From a bacterium (lineage in GTDB: Bacteria > Myxococcota_A > Bradymonadia > UBA7976 > UBA1532), in assembly GCA_030426085.1 (NCBI GenBank), contig JAUHYW010000055.1:1-64000 (forward strand): a stretch of DNA of 64,000 bases. Reading direction: 5' to 3'. The notes beneath the pieces are model-generated. The model was not told where the DNA came from, made no database searches, and saw only the letters and a list, made by a program, of their open reading frames with translations. The position numbers were made by a program, and so were the translations under genes. Positions 8,937 to 17,266 of the stretch are shown piece after piece (within the stretch, counting starts at the first letter, position 1; each line of letters opens with the position of its first letter).

Positions 8937-11561
8937 ATGCGCACCTGCCTGCTGCTCGCGCTGGCGCTCGCCGCCTGCCGCGCCCCGGACCCCCCGCCGC
9001 TGGACGCCGAGCTGCTCGGCTGCGGGGCCCGCTTCGACGACGGGCGCTGCGCGCGGCCGGCGGACGGGGCGCTGCGGGTGTTCGCGCCGGGGGACGGGCC
9101 CGATCCGACCGCGACGCTCGACGGGCGGCCGCTGAGCGTGAAGAGCGAGCGCGTGCCCGGCGGGGCGCTGGCGCGGCTCGCGGTGGATCGGGCGGGCGCG
9201 CTGCACATCGAGCGGGGCGGCGCGCGGGCCGTCTTCGACGTGATCCCGACCGAGCCGCCGGTCACCGGTGACCGGGCGGCGCTCGAAGCGGCCCTGGCCG
9301 ACGCGCCCGTCGCCCGCCGGGGCCCCCTCGCCTCCCGGCTGGCCCGGCTCGCGCTCCGGGCGGGCGACGCGGCGCGGATGCAGGCCCGCTTCGCCGAGGC
9401 CGAGGCGGCCCACCGGGCGGTCGGGCGGCGCTCGGCCATCCTGCGCGACCTCGAAGCCCGGGTCTTCGCCGCGCTGTACATCCACCCCCGCTACGCCGAG
9501 GCCCGGCGCCTGCTCGATCGGCACCGGGCGCTGGCCGACGACCGCCGGGCACGGGGCCTGGGGGCCTACTCGGCGGGGCTGCTGGCGTGGCAGACGGGCG
9601 ATCCGGCGGGGGCTGCGGCGGCGTTCGACCGGGCCCGGGGGCTGCTGGCGTCGCTGGGCGACGTGCGCGAGACGGTGGTGGCGGCCGAGATGGAGGCCGT
9701 CGTCCTGCGGGCGCTCGGCCGGGGCGAGCAGGCGTTGGCCCGGCTGGCGGCGCTGGGGGCGTCCCTGCCGGCCGACGCCACCTGTGATCGGGCCCGGCTC
9801 CAGCTCAACACCGGCTGGTTGCAGACGCTCGAGCGCAGCCGCCGGGGCGAAGGCGCCGACCCCCGCCCCGCCCTGCGCGCGGCCCACGCCGCCTTCGCCT
9901 CGGGGCCCTGCGCCGCCGAGGGCCCCCGGCGCACGGCGGCGCTGAACCTGGCCCTGGCCGCCCTCGACGCCGACGACCCTCCCGCCGCTCGCCGCTGGCT
10001 CGAGACGCTGCCCGCCGACGACGCCCTGGCCCGCTGGCGGCTGGACGTCGAGGGGCGGCTGGCGCTGGCGGCCGGCGATCGGGCCACCGCCGCCGCCCGC
10101 TTCACGCGGCTGGCCCGGCTGGCGGACGATCTCTCCCCCGAGGTGGCGTGGCGGGCGGCGGTCGGGCTGGGCGAAGCCCGGCTGGCGGGGGGCGACGCCG
10201 AGGGCGCGCTGGCCGCGTGGCGCCGGGCCGAGGCGCTGCTCGACGCCGAGGCGCTGCGGCTGCCGCTGGACCGCGATCGGGCCCGGTTCGTGATCGACCG
10301 CGACCGCAGCGCCCGGCGGCTGGTGGCGCTGCTGGTGCAGCTCGACCGCCCGGCCGAGGCCCTGTGCGCCGCCCGGCTGGCCCGGGGGCGGGCGCTGGCC
10401 GGGGTCGCGCTGCGCGATCGCATCACCGGGCTCGACGCCGAGGCCCGCGCCCGGTGGGAGGCCGCGCTGGCCCGGTGGCGCGCGGCCCGGCGGGATCACG
10501 AGGCGGCGGCGGCCGACGACTGGACCCTGGACGACGCGGCGCTGGCCCGGGCCCGCGCCGACCGGGCCGCGTCCGCCCGCGCCGTGCGCCGGGCGCTGAC
10601 CGAGGCGCTGGCGGTGGTCGAGCGGGCCGGCGACCGCCCGGGGTGCCCGTCGCTGCGGCCGCCCGAATCCGAAGAAGCCATCCTGGCCTGGTTCCCCGCC
10701 GAGCTGCCCGGGGGCGGGCCCCGTCTGATCGGCTTCGCGGCGACCGCCGCGGGGGTCCGGGCGGCGACGCTGCCCGCCGGGTCGGAGACGCCGACGGCGC
10801 TGCTGGCCCCCTTCGTGCCCGAGATCACCGCCCACCGCCGGCTGCGGCTCATCGTCGGCGGCGGCTTGGAGCGGCTCGATCTGCACGCCGCCCCGTGGGA
10901 GACGCCGACCGGTGAGGACGCCCCGCTGGGCGAGGCCCGGGACGTGGTGTGGGCCCTGGATCTGCCCCGGCGCCCGCCCCGCCCGGCGCCCATCCGGCGG
11001 GCGCCGGCCCTGATCGTGGCCGACCCCGAGCGCGATCTGCCCGCCGCCCGGACCGAGGCCGAGGCCGCCGGGCGGGTCCTGCGCAAGTCGGGGTGGACGG
11101 TGACCGCCCTGATCGGCGAGGCGGCGACCGGTGAGGCGGTCCGGACCGGGCTGGGCGCGGCCGAGCTGTTGCATTACGCGGGGCACGGCGAGGCCCGAAG
11201 CGACGACCCGTTCGCCGCGCGGCTGCCGCTGGCCGGGGGCGGCCGGCTGTCCATCGGCGATCTGCTGGCGCTGGACCGCGGCCCCCGCTGGGCGGTCCTG
11301 ACCGGCTGCCGCACGGGCTTCGTCGACCCCGGCGCGGCCGCCGGCGGCCTGACCCTGGCCCACGGCTTCCTGCTGGCCGGCGCCGAGGGGGTGCTGGCGA
11401 CGACGGCGGTGGTCGACGACGGGCTGGCGGGGTCGGTGGGGGCGACGGTGGCGCTGCACCTCGGCCCGGCGCCGGGGGCCGATCTGGCGCAGGCAGCCCG
11501 GGGCGCGCTGATGAAGCTCGATCTGCCGGGCCGGGCCGCGTTCCGGGTGTGGGTGCCGTGA
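8937..11561 (+). CDS. TPR-CHAT caspase-like protease lipoprotein
   Basis: 874 aa. MRTCLLLALALAAC is a lipoprotein signal with lipobox LALAAC, so the protein is predicted to act outside the cytoplasm. The middle (about 110-560) is helical and TPR-like, with Ala-rich repeats. The C-terminal CHAT domain carries the caspase-type dyad: His750 in HYAGHGE and Cys791 in LTGCRTG, both in canonical context. CHAT proteins are clan CD cysteine peptidases (separase/caspase relatives) often controlled by TPR domains. A lipidated CHAT protein beside a sigma factor and a subtilisin-like lipoprotein suggests a proteolytic system outside the inner membrane. It converges on the S8 gene with 9 bases between stops. 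Confidence 0.87.
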   Translation: MRTCLLLALALAACRAPDPPPLDAELLGCGARFDDGRCARPADGALRVFAPGDGPDPTATLDGRPLSVKSERVPGGALARLAVDRAGALHIERGGARAVFDVIPTEPPVTGDRAALEAALADAPVARRGPLASRLARLALRAGDAARMQARFAEAEAAHRAVGRRSAILRDLEARVFAALYIHPRYAEARRLLDRHRALADDRRARGLGAYSAGLLAWQTGDPAGAAAAFDRARGLLASLGDVRETVVAAEMEAVVLRALGRGEQALARLAALGASLPADATCDRARLQLNTGWLQTLERSRRGEGADPRPALRAAHAAFASGPCAAEGPRRTAALNLALAALDADDPPAARRWLETLPADDALARWRLDVEGRLALAAGDRATAAARFTRLARLADDLSPEVAWRAAVGLGEARLAGGDAEGALAAWRRAEALLDAEALRLPLDRDRARFVIDRDRSARRLVALLVQLDRPAEALCAARLARGRALAGVALRDRITGLDAEARARWEAALARWRAARRDHEAAAADDWTLDDAALARARADRAASARAVRRALTEALAVVERAGDRPGCPSLRPPESEEAILAWFPAELPGGGPRLIGFAATAAGVRAATLPAGSETPTALLAPFVPEITAHRRLRLIVGGGLERLDLHAAPWETPTGEDAPLGEARDVVWALDLPRRPPRPAPIRRAPALIVADPERDLPAARTEAEAAGRVLRKSGWTVTALIGEAATGEAVRTGLGAAELLHYAGHGEARSDDPFAARLPLAGGGRLSIGDLLALDRGPRWAVLTGCRTGFVDPGAAAGGLTLAHGFLLAGAEGVLATTAVVDDGLAGSVGATVALHLGPAPGADLAQAARGALMKLDLPGRAAFRVWVP

Positions 11562-11570
11562 GCGTGCGCC

Positions 11571-13352
11571 TCACCGCAGCGCGATGGGGTTGCCCTTCGA
11601 CAGCCGGCCGGTCTTGCCCTGCACGGTGAACGTGACCCAGGCCGACTTCACCCCCCCGGGCAGGCTCAGCCCCCCCACCTTGGCGCTCTGACCGCCGTAG
11701 AGCGTGCCCAGCCGGCCCGAGAGGTCGTAATGCTTGCGGCCGGCGCCGGTGTCGACGGTCAGGACCGGATCGGACAGCGCCGGCATGCGCCCGTCGATGG
11801 AGAGCACCAGCGTGCCGCTGCCGCGGTGCAGGCTGCACGAGGGGCAGCCGGGCCACTCCGGCTGAGGGGCGACGGCGGGCCACGGGGCGGCGGGCGGCTC
11901 GACGAAGGGGGGAGGGCAGGCCCCGGCGCCGCCGGCGCAGCCGTCGTCGTGCCCGCTCACCGGCGCGAAGGTGGGGCCGTCGCCCGGCGGCAGGTCGAGG
12001 CGGGCGCCGTCGAGGTCGGTCCGATCGAACGCCGGGGGCGCGCCGCACGCGAGGCCGGGCGCCACCCCGGCCACCGCGCCGCAGACCGCCAGCCGCCGCA
12101 CCGGGGCGCAGTGGGCCGGGCCGCACAGCTCGGCGTCGCCCAGCTCGGCGCTCAGGTCGACCCCGCCGGCGTAGACCGCGTCGGCCACCGCGCCCGGGTC
12201 GCGGCCGGGGTCGTGGTTCCACACCGCCGCCGCCGCGCCGCTGGCCGAGGCTGCCGCCGCCGAGGTGCCGCTGAAGACGTGCCACCCGCCGCGCTGCACC
12301 GCCGCGTGCTGAGCCGGCGCCACCAGCCGGGGCCGGCTGCCCGCCCGCCCGTTGACCAGCGGCCCGTCGGCCAGATCGACCCCGCCCACCGCCTCGACCA
12401 GCCCCCGGCCCACGGTGGCCGCCCCCGGGCCGCCGAAGCCCAGCCCGGCGCACGCCCCGCCGTCGGGCGCCGCGAGCCCGGCCCAGCCGGCGGGCAGCAG
12501 CGCGCCGGTCTCCCCCGCGCCGATGGGGTCGTTGCCCGCCGCGGCCACCACCAGCGCCCCGCCGCACACCGCGTACACCAGCGCCGCGTGGGCCGCCCGC
12601 ACCGGCCCGGCGACGCCCGAGGCCCCCGCCCCGAGCAGGCTCAGGTGGTTCGGGGGCAGCGCGCCGTCGTCCATCGGCGTCACCGGGGCCCAGCCCAGGC
12701 TCAGGTTGATGACCAGCGGGCCCCCGATCGCGGTCGCCTCGACGATCGCCGTCGCCAGCTCGCCGGGGCTGCCGAAGTGGCCCCCGCCGTGCCAGTCCAG
12801 CGTGCCGTCGCCCACCCGGGGCAGCGCGACCCGGGGCTCCACCGCGGCGCCGGGGGCCGCCCGCTCGACGAGGGCCGCCATCGCCGGGCCGTGCGGCGAG
12901 CGCGATCCGGCCGGGCCGGCGGTGTCGAGCACGGCGACGGTCGCCGGCCCGGGGGTGAAGCCCACCGGGTCGAGGCGGGCGGCGTGGGCCGCAGCCCAGA
13001 TCGGTCCGCTGTCGTCGTCGAGGGCCCCCTGCGGCGCGACCACCCCGCAGTCGGGGGCCGGGTCCACCAGCGTCGGCGCGCCTCGCAGGTCGGCCGGCGC
13101 GCCGCCGGTGTAGCGGCAGAAGCGGGCCAGCGGGCCGCCGTGCCCCGGGAAGAGCGCGGCGCCGGTCCAGCCGATGACGTCGGGGCACGGGCCGGGGTCG
13201 GTCTTGACCGCGATCCAGGTGGGCTCGGCGTCGTCGCAGGCGCCGGCGGGGGTGAGCAGGGCCGCCGGCGCCCGGCCGATGGAGGGCGCCGGGCCGTCGG
13301 CGCAGCCGAAGGCGAGCAGGGCGGGCAGGGCGAGCAGCAGCGGGCGGTTCAT
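11571..13352 (-). CDS. Subtilisin-like (S8) serine protease lipoprotein
   Basis: 593 aa. The signal peptide ends in the lipobox LAFGC. The S8 triad is visible: Asp143 (VAVLDTA), His154 (SPHGPAMAAL) and Ser364 (FSGTSAAAASASGAAAAVW), plus the oxyanion Asn in VVAAAGNDP. The domain is compact and Ala/Gly-rich. A C-terminal beta-rich segment of about 100 aa starts at GCPSCSLHRGSGTL and may be a targeting or interaction module. A copy of the shared 27-bp motif lies 41 bases upstream of the ATG, tying expression to the sigma/CHAT locus. By family it is an extracytoplasmic endopeptidase; its target and any link to CHAT maturation are not known. Confidence 0.88.
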   Translation of the reverse strand: MNRPLLLALPALLAFGCADGPAPSIGRAPAALLTPAGACDDAEPTWIAVKTDPGPCPDVIGWTGAALFPGHGGPLARFCRYTGGAPADLRGAPTLVDPAPDCGVVAPQGALDDDSGPIWAAAHAARLDPVGFTPGPATVAVLDTAGPAGSRSPHGPAMAALVERAAPGAAVEPRVALPRVGDGTLDWHGGGHFGSPGELATAIVEATAIGGPLVINLSLGWAPVTPMDDGALPPNHLSLLGAGASGVAGPVRAAHAALVYAVCGGALVVAAAGNDPIGAGETGALLPAGWAGLAAPDGGACAGLGFGGPGAATVGRGLVEAVGGVDLADGPLVNGRAGSRPRLVAPAQHAAVQRGGWHVFSGTSAAAASASGAAAAVWNHDPGRDPGAVADAVYAGGVDLSAELGDAELCGPAHCAPVRRLAVCGAVAGVAPGLACGAPPAFDRTDLDGARLDLPPGDGPTFAPVSGHDDGCAGGAGACPPPFVEPPAAPWPAVAPQPEWPGCPSCSLHRGSGTLVLSIDGRMPALSDPVLTVDTGAGRKHYDLSGRLGTLYGGQSAKVGGLSLPGGVKSAWVTFTVQGKTGRLSKGNPIALR

Positions 13353-13393
13353 CGGGACCTCCGAGAGCGGTGGACGGGGCGCTCACCCCTCAC

Positions 13394-13420
13394 TCCGCGG
13401 CGGCGTCGCTCGATCTGACG
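13394..13420 (-). promoter_or_regulatory. Shared 27-bp motif, copy B, upstream of the S8 protease
   Basis: Same two invariant blocks as copies A and C (CGTCAGATCG, 7 bases, CCGCCGCGGA on the minus strand), ending 41 bases before the protease ATG. An A+T-rich stretch, rare in this genome, lies directly upstream at 13424-13450, as in an UP element. Confidence 0.7.
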
Positions 13421-13463
13421 CACGTTATCGGAAAATTCCCAGAATGCTGGAATCGGTCGCCGC

Positions 13464-14183
13464 TCAGCCGCCCTCGCAGACGTCGATCCCGCAGGCCGGC
13501 ACGCCGGGGGGCGCGTCCTCGAGGGCGTCGAGCGGCAGCTCGTCGGGCAGCTCTTCGACGTGCAGGTCGCCGACGACGTCCTCGACCCACACCCACTCGC
13601 CGTCGGGGGTCACCAGCTCGACCGGCCAGATGCCGACCGGGATCGGCCCGATGACGACGCCGTCGCACGGCCCCTCGTCGGTGAACTCACCGGTCATGTG
13701 GCAGCTCTCGGGCCGGGTCATCACGAACAGGTCGGCGCAGTAGCCGGCGCAGTGCCCCGCGCCGGGGTCGTACTCATAGCCCTCGGGGCAGATGCACTCG
13801 CGCTCGCACGTCAGCGTGCCGATGATGTGATCCGGATCGCACCACTTGCGGCGGGTGTCGGTGTGACCCACCTTGCTGTACGCCGCCAGCCGGTGGGTGC
13901 CCGGGCCGAGCTTCTCGCACAGCGCGGCGGGGTCGTCGCGCAGCTCGGCCTCGAGGTCGGCGGCGGCGTGGGCGCAGCGGGTCGAGCAGTCGAGCTCCTT
14001 GCCGCTCTCGAAGCGGCTGTACGAGGCGATGGCGCCCAGGTCGTGGGCGGTGTCCCCCCCGTCCTTGGGGCAGGCGTTGGCGATCTCGCACCAGCAGTGC
14101 CCCCGGGCCTCGGCCGGGGTCGAGGCGAGCAGCAGGATGAGGCAGGCGAGGTACGGCAGGGCGACGAGCAGCGAGGGGCGCAT
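13464..14183 (-). CDS. Secreted Cys-rich protein, paralogue 2 (long form)
   Basis: 239 aa with a Sec signal peptide (MRPSLLVALPYLACLILLLASTPAEA). The mature first ~120 residues match the neighbouring upstream gene residue by residue: CxCE, ACPKD, ASYSRFE, CSTRC, CEKLGPGTH, AYSKVGHTDTRRKWCD, IGTLTCERECICPEGYEYD. A unique acidic tail of about 90 residues follows with further Cys (ends CGIDVCEGG). The start at 14183 is set by GGGAG and the signal peptide. It lies 72 bases downstream of its paralogue and is probably co-transcribed. I do not recognise the family; the spacing of 10 or more conserved Cys suggests a disulfide-stabilised extracellular domain. Confidence 0.75.
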   Translation of the reverse strand: MRPSLLVALPYLACLILLLASTPAEARGHCWCEIANACPKDGGDTAHDLGAIASYSRFESGKELDCSTRCAHAAADLEAELRDDPAALCEKLGPGTHRLAAYSKVGHTDTRRKWCDPDHIIGTLTCERECICPEGYEYDPGAGHCAGYCADLFVMTRPESCHMTGEFTDEGPCDGVVIGPIPVGIWPVELVTPDGEWVWVEDVVGDLHVEELPDELPLDALEDAPPGVPACGIDVCEGG

Positions 14184-14255
14184 GAGATGACTCCCGAGAG
14201 AAGAGATGGACGGAGCGGCGGACGGGGCGATGTCATGTGGCATGGGCGACACGGC

Positions 14256-14756
14256 TCACTCCCAGTGGGACTGCATCGCGCAGCCGAGGCTGAACGCGGC
14301 CACCGCCCGGCCCCCGCAGGTGCCGAGGCACAGCTTGGAGTCCTCGTCGTAGGTGTAGTCATAGGGGCACTCGCAGACCATCTCGCAGACGAGGGTGCCG
14401 ATGGTCTGGTCGCCGTCGCACCAGTTGTTGCGGGTGTCGCGGCGGCCGACCCGGCTGTAGGCCTCGACCTCGTGGCGCCCGACGCCGAGCTTGTCGCACC
14501 ACTGGTCCTTGGCCGCCCGGATCGACGCGGTCTCGGCGTAGGCCCGGTCGCCGCAGGCGTCCGAGCAGCGGGGCTGCTTGTGCCGCTCGAGCTCGCCGTA
14601 CGAGGCGACGCTGCCGAAGTCGACGAGGGTCTTGTGGCTCTTGTCCTTGGGGCAGCCGACGGACACCTCGCACAGGCAGGGCTTGGCGAGGGCGGGGGCG
14701 GCGAAGAGCAGCACGCCGGCGAGGCCGACGAACGCAGCGATGGCGCGGGGAGACAT
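14256..14756 (-). CDS. Secreted Cys-rich protein, paralogue 1 (short form)
   Basis: 166 aa. A Sec signal peptide (ending in PALA) precedes a domain shared with the next gene downstream: CLCEVSVGCPKD, DFGSVASYGELE, CSDAC, CDKLGVGRHEVEAYSRVG, DTRNNWCDGDQTIGTLVCEMVCECP. It lacks the acidic tail of paralogue 2, so a duplication with divergence of the 3' end is likely. Copy C of the 27-bp motif lies 65 bases upstream, linking it to the sigma/CHAT/S8 locus. No function is known; a secreted substrate, inhibitor or toxin-like effector are options that sequence alone cannot separate. The divergent cysM gene starts 210 bases away. Confidence 0.75.
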   Translation of the reverse strand: MSPRAIAAFVGLAGVLLFAAPALAKPCLCEVSVGCPKDKSHKTLVDFGSVASYGELERHKQPRCSDACGDRAYAETASIRAAKDQWCDKLGVGRHEVEAYSRVGRRDTRNNWCDGDQTIGTLVCEMVCECPYDYTYDEDSKLCLGTCGGRAVAAFSLGCAMQSHWE

Positions 14757-14821
14757 GGCATCCTCCGATGGCATATGGGTGCCTGATGTGCGAGCCGTCC
14801 TCGACTCGCTTCGGTCATGTC

Positions 14822-14848
14822 TCCGCGGCGGGCGCCCACGATCTGACG
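14822..14848 (-). promoter_or_regulatory. Shared 27-bp motif, copy C, upstream of the Cys-rich pair
   Basis: 25 of 27 positions equal copy A. It ends 65 bases before the short paralogue's ATG. The bases directly upstream on the minus strand (14849-14880) are A-rich (two AAAAA runs), again resembling an UP element. Confidence 0.7.
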
Positions 14849-14911
14849 GATTTTTTCGAAGACACCCGATTTTTCCGTCAGCGGCCGCCGGGCGGGGTCC
14901 GGCGGGGCCCG

Positions 14912-14941
14912 TTGTCGGCCACCGCCGGCTGCGGGTATCCT
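14912..14941 (+). promoter_or_regulatory. Candidate sigma-70 promoter for cysM
   Basis: TTGTCG at 14912-14917 and TATCCT at 14936-14941 are separated by 18 bases, and the GTG start is 25 bases further on. Match to consensus is moderate. It faces away from motif copy C, so the two genes are independently driven. Confidence 0.5.
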
Positions 14942-14966
14942 GCCCGGCGTCATTCGAGGAGTCGCC

Positions 14967-15857
14967 GTGAAGCCGGAGTACGCCGAGTTCGAGGGTCTGG
15001 TCGCCGACACGCCGATGAAGCGGCTGGTCAAGCTGGTCGGGCGGGACGACGTCGAGGTGTGGGCCAAGCTCGAGGGCACCAACCTGGGCGGCTCGGTCAA
15101 GGATCGCGCGGCCCTGGGCATGATCACCGCCGCCGAGCGGGCGGGGCACACCCGCGACCGGCGGCTGGTCGAGGCCACGAGCGGCAACACCGGCATCGCC
15201 CTGGCGATGATCGCCGCGCTCAAGGGCCTCCCGATCACGCTGGTGATGCCCGCCTCGGCGACCGTCGAGCGGCGGGCGTCGATGAAGGCCTACGGCGCCG
15301 AGCTGATCCTGGCCGACGACATCCTGCACGCCCGGGACGTCGCCCAGGAGCTGCACGACGCCGGCACCCACTTCCAGCTCGACCAGTTCAGCAACCCGGC
15401 CAACCCCGAGATGCACTTCCAGACCACCGGGCCCGAGATCTGGCGCGACACCGGGGGCCGGGTGACCCACTTCGTCAGCTCGATGGGCACCACCGGCACC
15501 ATCATGGGCACCTCGCGGTTCCTCAAGGCGAAGGGCGCGGGCGTCGAGATCGTGGGGGTGCACCCGGCCGACGGGGCGAAGATCCCCGGCATCCGCAAGT
15601 GGCCCGACCCGTACGTGCCCGAGATCTTCGAGCCCGAGCGGGTCGACCGCATCCTCTATGTCGACGCCGAGACCGCCGCCGACTACACCCGCCGCCTCGG
15701 CCGGGAGGAGGGCCTGTTCGTGGGGCTCTCGTCGGGCGGCTGCTGCGCCAAGGCCGTCGAGGTCGCCCGCGACGCCCCGGCGGGCAGCGTCATCGTCTTC
15801 ATCGTCTGCGATCGGGGGGACAAGTACCTCTCGATGGACGACCTGTTCCCCACCTGA
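14967..15857 (+). CDS. cysM: Cysteine synthase (O-acetylserine/O-phosphoserine sulfhydrylase type), CysM-like
   Basis: 296 aa PLP enzyme of the fold-II family. The Schiff-base Lys45 is in EGTNLGGSVKDRA; the substrate loop is EATSGNTGIALA and the phosphate-binding loop is SSMGTTGTIMG. Overall length and the short C-terminus fit CysM rather than CysK. It makes cysteine from an activated serine and sulfide or thiosulfate. The GTG start follows GAGGAG. DUF1244 follows after 17 bases and an alpha/beta hydrolase after that, so the three may form an operon. The Cys-rich secreted proteins on the other strand are neighbours, which may be coincidence. Confidence 0.9.
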   Translation: MKPEYAEFEGLVADTPMKRLVKLVGRDDVEVWAKLEGTNLGGSVKDRAALGMITAAERAGHTRDRRLVEATSGNTGIALAMIAALKGLPITLVMPASATVERRASMKAYGAELILADDILHARDVAQELHDAGTHFQLDQFSNPANPEMHFQTTGPEIWRDTGGRVTHFVSSMGTTGTIMGTSRFLKAKGAGVEIVGVHPADGAKIPGIRKWPDPYVPEIFEPERVDRILYVDAETAADYTRRLGREEGLFVGLSSGGCCAKAVEVARDAPAGSVIVFIVCDRGDKYLSMDDLFPT

Positions 15858-15874
15858 CCCCCCGGAGGCTCCCC

Positions 15875-16180
15875 ATGGACGACGCCACCCGCACCGCGGT
15901 CGAGGCCGCCGCCTTCCGCCGCCTCGTCGATCACCTGCGCGCCCGCACCGACGTGCAGAACATCGACCTGATGAACCTGGCCGGCTTCTGCCGCAACTGC
16001 CTGTCGAAGTGGTACCAGGCCGAGGCCAACGAGCGGGGCGTCGAGCTGGACAAGGCCGGCGCCCGGGAGCTCGTCTACGGCATGCCCTACGCCGAGTGGA
16101 AGGCGAACTACCAGACCGAGGCCACCCCCGAGCAGAAGGCGACGTTCGTCAAAGCCCACGAGGGCGGGCCGCAGAGCTGA
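15875..16180 (+). CDS. DUF1244 family protein
   Basis: 101 aa. It carries the strongly conserved DUF1244 core FRRLVDHLRARTDVQNIDLMNLAGFCRNCLSKWY followed by YGMPYAEWKANYQ. This is a small all-helical family found in proteobacteria; the conserved Cys-x2-Cys and Trp suggest ligand or metal binding, but no function is established. The ATG at 15875 follows GGAGG. It sits between cysM and an alpha/beta hydrolase on the same strand with 17- and 4-base gaps. Confidence 0.9.
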   Translation: MDDATRTAVEAAAFRRLVDHLRARTDVQNIDLMNLAGFCRNCLSKWYQAEANERGVELDKAGARELVYGMPYAEWKANYQTEATPEQKATFVKAHEGGPQS

Positions 16181-16184
16181 GCCG

Positions 16185-17258
16185 GTGGCCCTGGTCGATC
16201 TGGCCCGCCTCGGCTGGTGGCTGGGGCCCCGGGCCGACGCCCCGCCCCCGCCGGTGGAGCGCGAGGCGCTGACCATCGCCCCCGCCGCGCCCGGCGACCG
16301 CCCGTTCGAGGCGTGGGTCTTCACCCCCCGGGGCCGGGCCCCCGACGGCGCGCTGCTGCTCGTGCCCGGCCTGCACCCCGACGGCCCGGCCGACCCCCGC
16401 ATGGCCCGCTTCGCCGCGGTGCTGGCCCACGCCGGCCTGTGCGTGCTGGCCCCCTTCCTGCCCGATCTGACCCGCCTCGCGCTGGCCCCGACGCTGATGC
16501 CCGATGCCCGGCGGGCGTTCGCCGCCCTCGAAGAGCGGGCCGCGGCGCTGCCGGTGAAGCCGGGGGTGATGAGCATCTCGTTCGGCGCCCTGCCCGCCCT
16601 GCGGCTGGCGGGGCACCCCGACCTGCGCGACCGGATCGGCGGCGTGCTGACGTTCGGGGGCTACGCCCGGTGGCAGGTCGCCCTGCGCTTCGCGATGGCC
16701 GGCGGCGACGGGGTGCCCTTCGACCCGCTGAACCGGCCGGCGGTCTTCATGCAGCTCGTCGACGCCCTGCCGCCGCTGGCCGATCGGGCCCGGGTCGAGG
16801 CGGCGTGGCGCGGCTTCGTGCACGAGACCTGGGGCCGGCCCCAGATGAAGGCCGACGGGGCGTGGCAGCCGGTGGCCGAGCGGTGGGCGGCGACGGCGCA
16901 CCCCGACGACCGGGCGGTGGCCCGGCAAGGGCTGGGGGTCGACCCGGCGGGGCCGGCGGTGGCCGAGGCGGCGGTGGCTCGCATCCTCGCCGGGGGCGGG
17001 CGGGGCTGGCTCGACCCCCGCCCGGCGGTGCCCCGCATCACCGCGCCGCTGTACATCGTGCACGGGGCCGACGACGACGTGATCCCGGTGGGCGAGGCCC
17101 GGGCCCTCGCGGCCGAAGCCCGGCCCGATCAGGCGGTGCGGGTCATCGTGACCGGGGCCTACGGGCACACCGGGCGGGGGGGCAGCCTGCTGCGGGAGGC
17201 CCGGTCGATGATCGGGGTGCTGCGGGCGCTGCGGGCCATCGCGACCCACGAGCGATAA
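16185..17258 (+). CDS. Alpha/beta hydrolase
   Basis: 357 aa. The nucleophile elbow reads SISFG (Ser132, with the first Gly of GxSxG replaced by Ser), preceded by the oxyanion region LLLVPGLHPDGPADPR. A C-terminal segment, PLYIVHGADDDVIPVGEA, supplies the acidic residue, and YGHTGRG holds the probable catalytic His. The arrangement fits dienelactone hydrolase/acyl-esterase-like enzymes. No signal peptide is seen. The GTG start is 4 bases after the DUF1244 stop. The substrate is unknown. Confidence 0.78.
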   Translation: MALVDLARLGWWLGPRADAPPPPVEREALTIAPAAPGDRPFEAWVFTPRGRAPDGALLLVPGLHPDGPADPRMARFAAVLAHAGLCVLAPFLPDLTRLALAPTLMPDARRAFAALEERAAALPVKPGVMSISFGALPALRLAGHPDLRDRIGGVLTFGGYARWQVALRFAMAGGDGVPFDPLNRPAVFMQLVDALPPLADRARVEAAWRGFVHETWGRPQMKADGAWQPVAERWAATAHPDDRAVARQGLGVDPAGPAVAEAAVARILAGGGRGWLDPRPAVPRITAPLYIVHGADDDVIPVGEARALAAEARPDQAVRVIVTGAYGHTGRGGSLLREARSMIGVLRALRAIATHER

Positions 17259-17266
17259 AGGGCCCG

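Noticed and set aside
13400-14850. Regulon motif as a mobile repeat element (for example a REP-like sequence)
   Set aside because: All three copies share one orientation relative to start codons and lie in promoter distance, with no dyad symmetry, so a promoter/operator role fits better.
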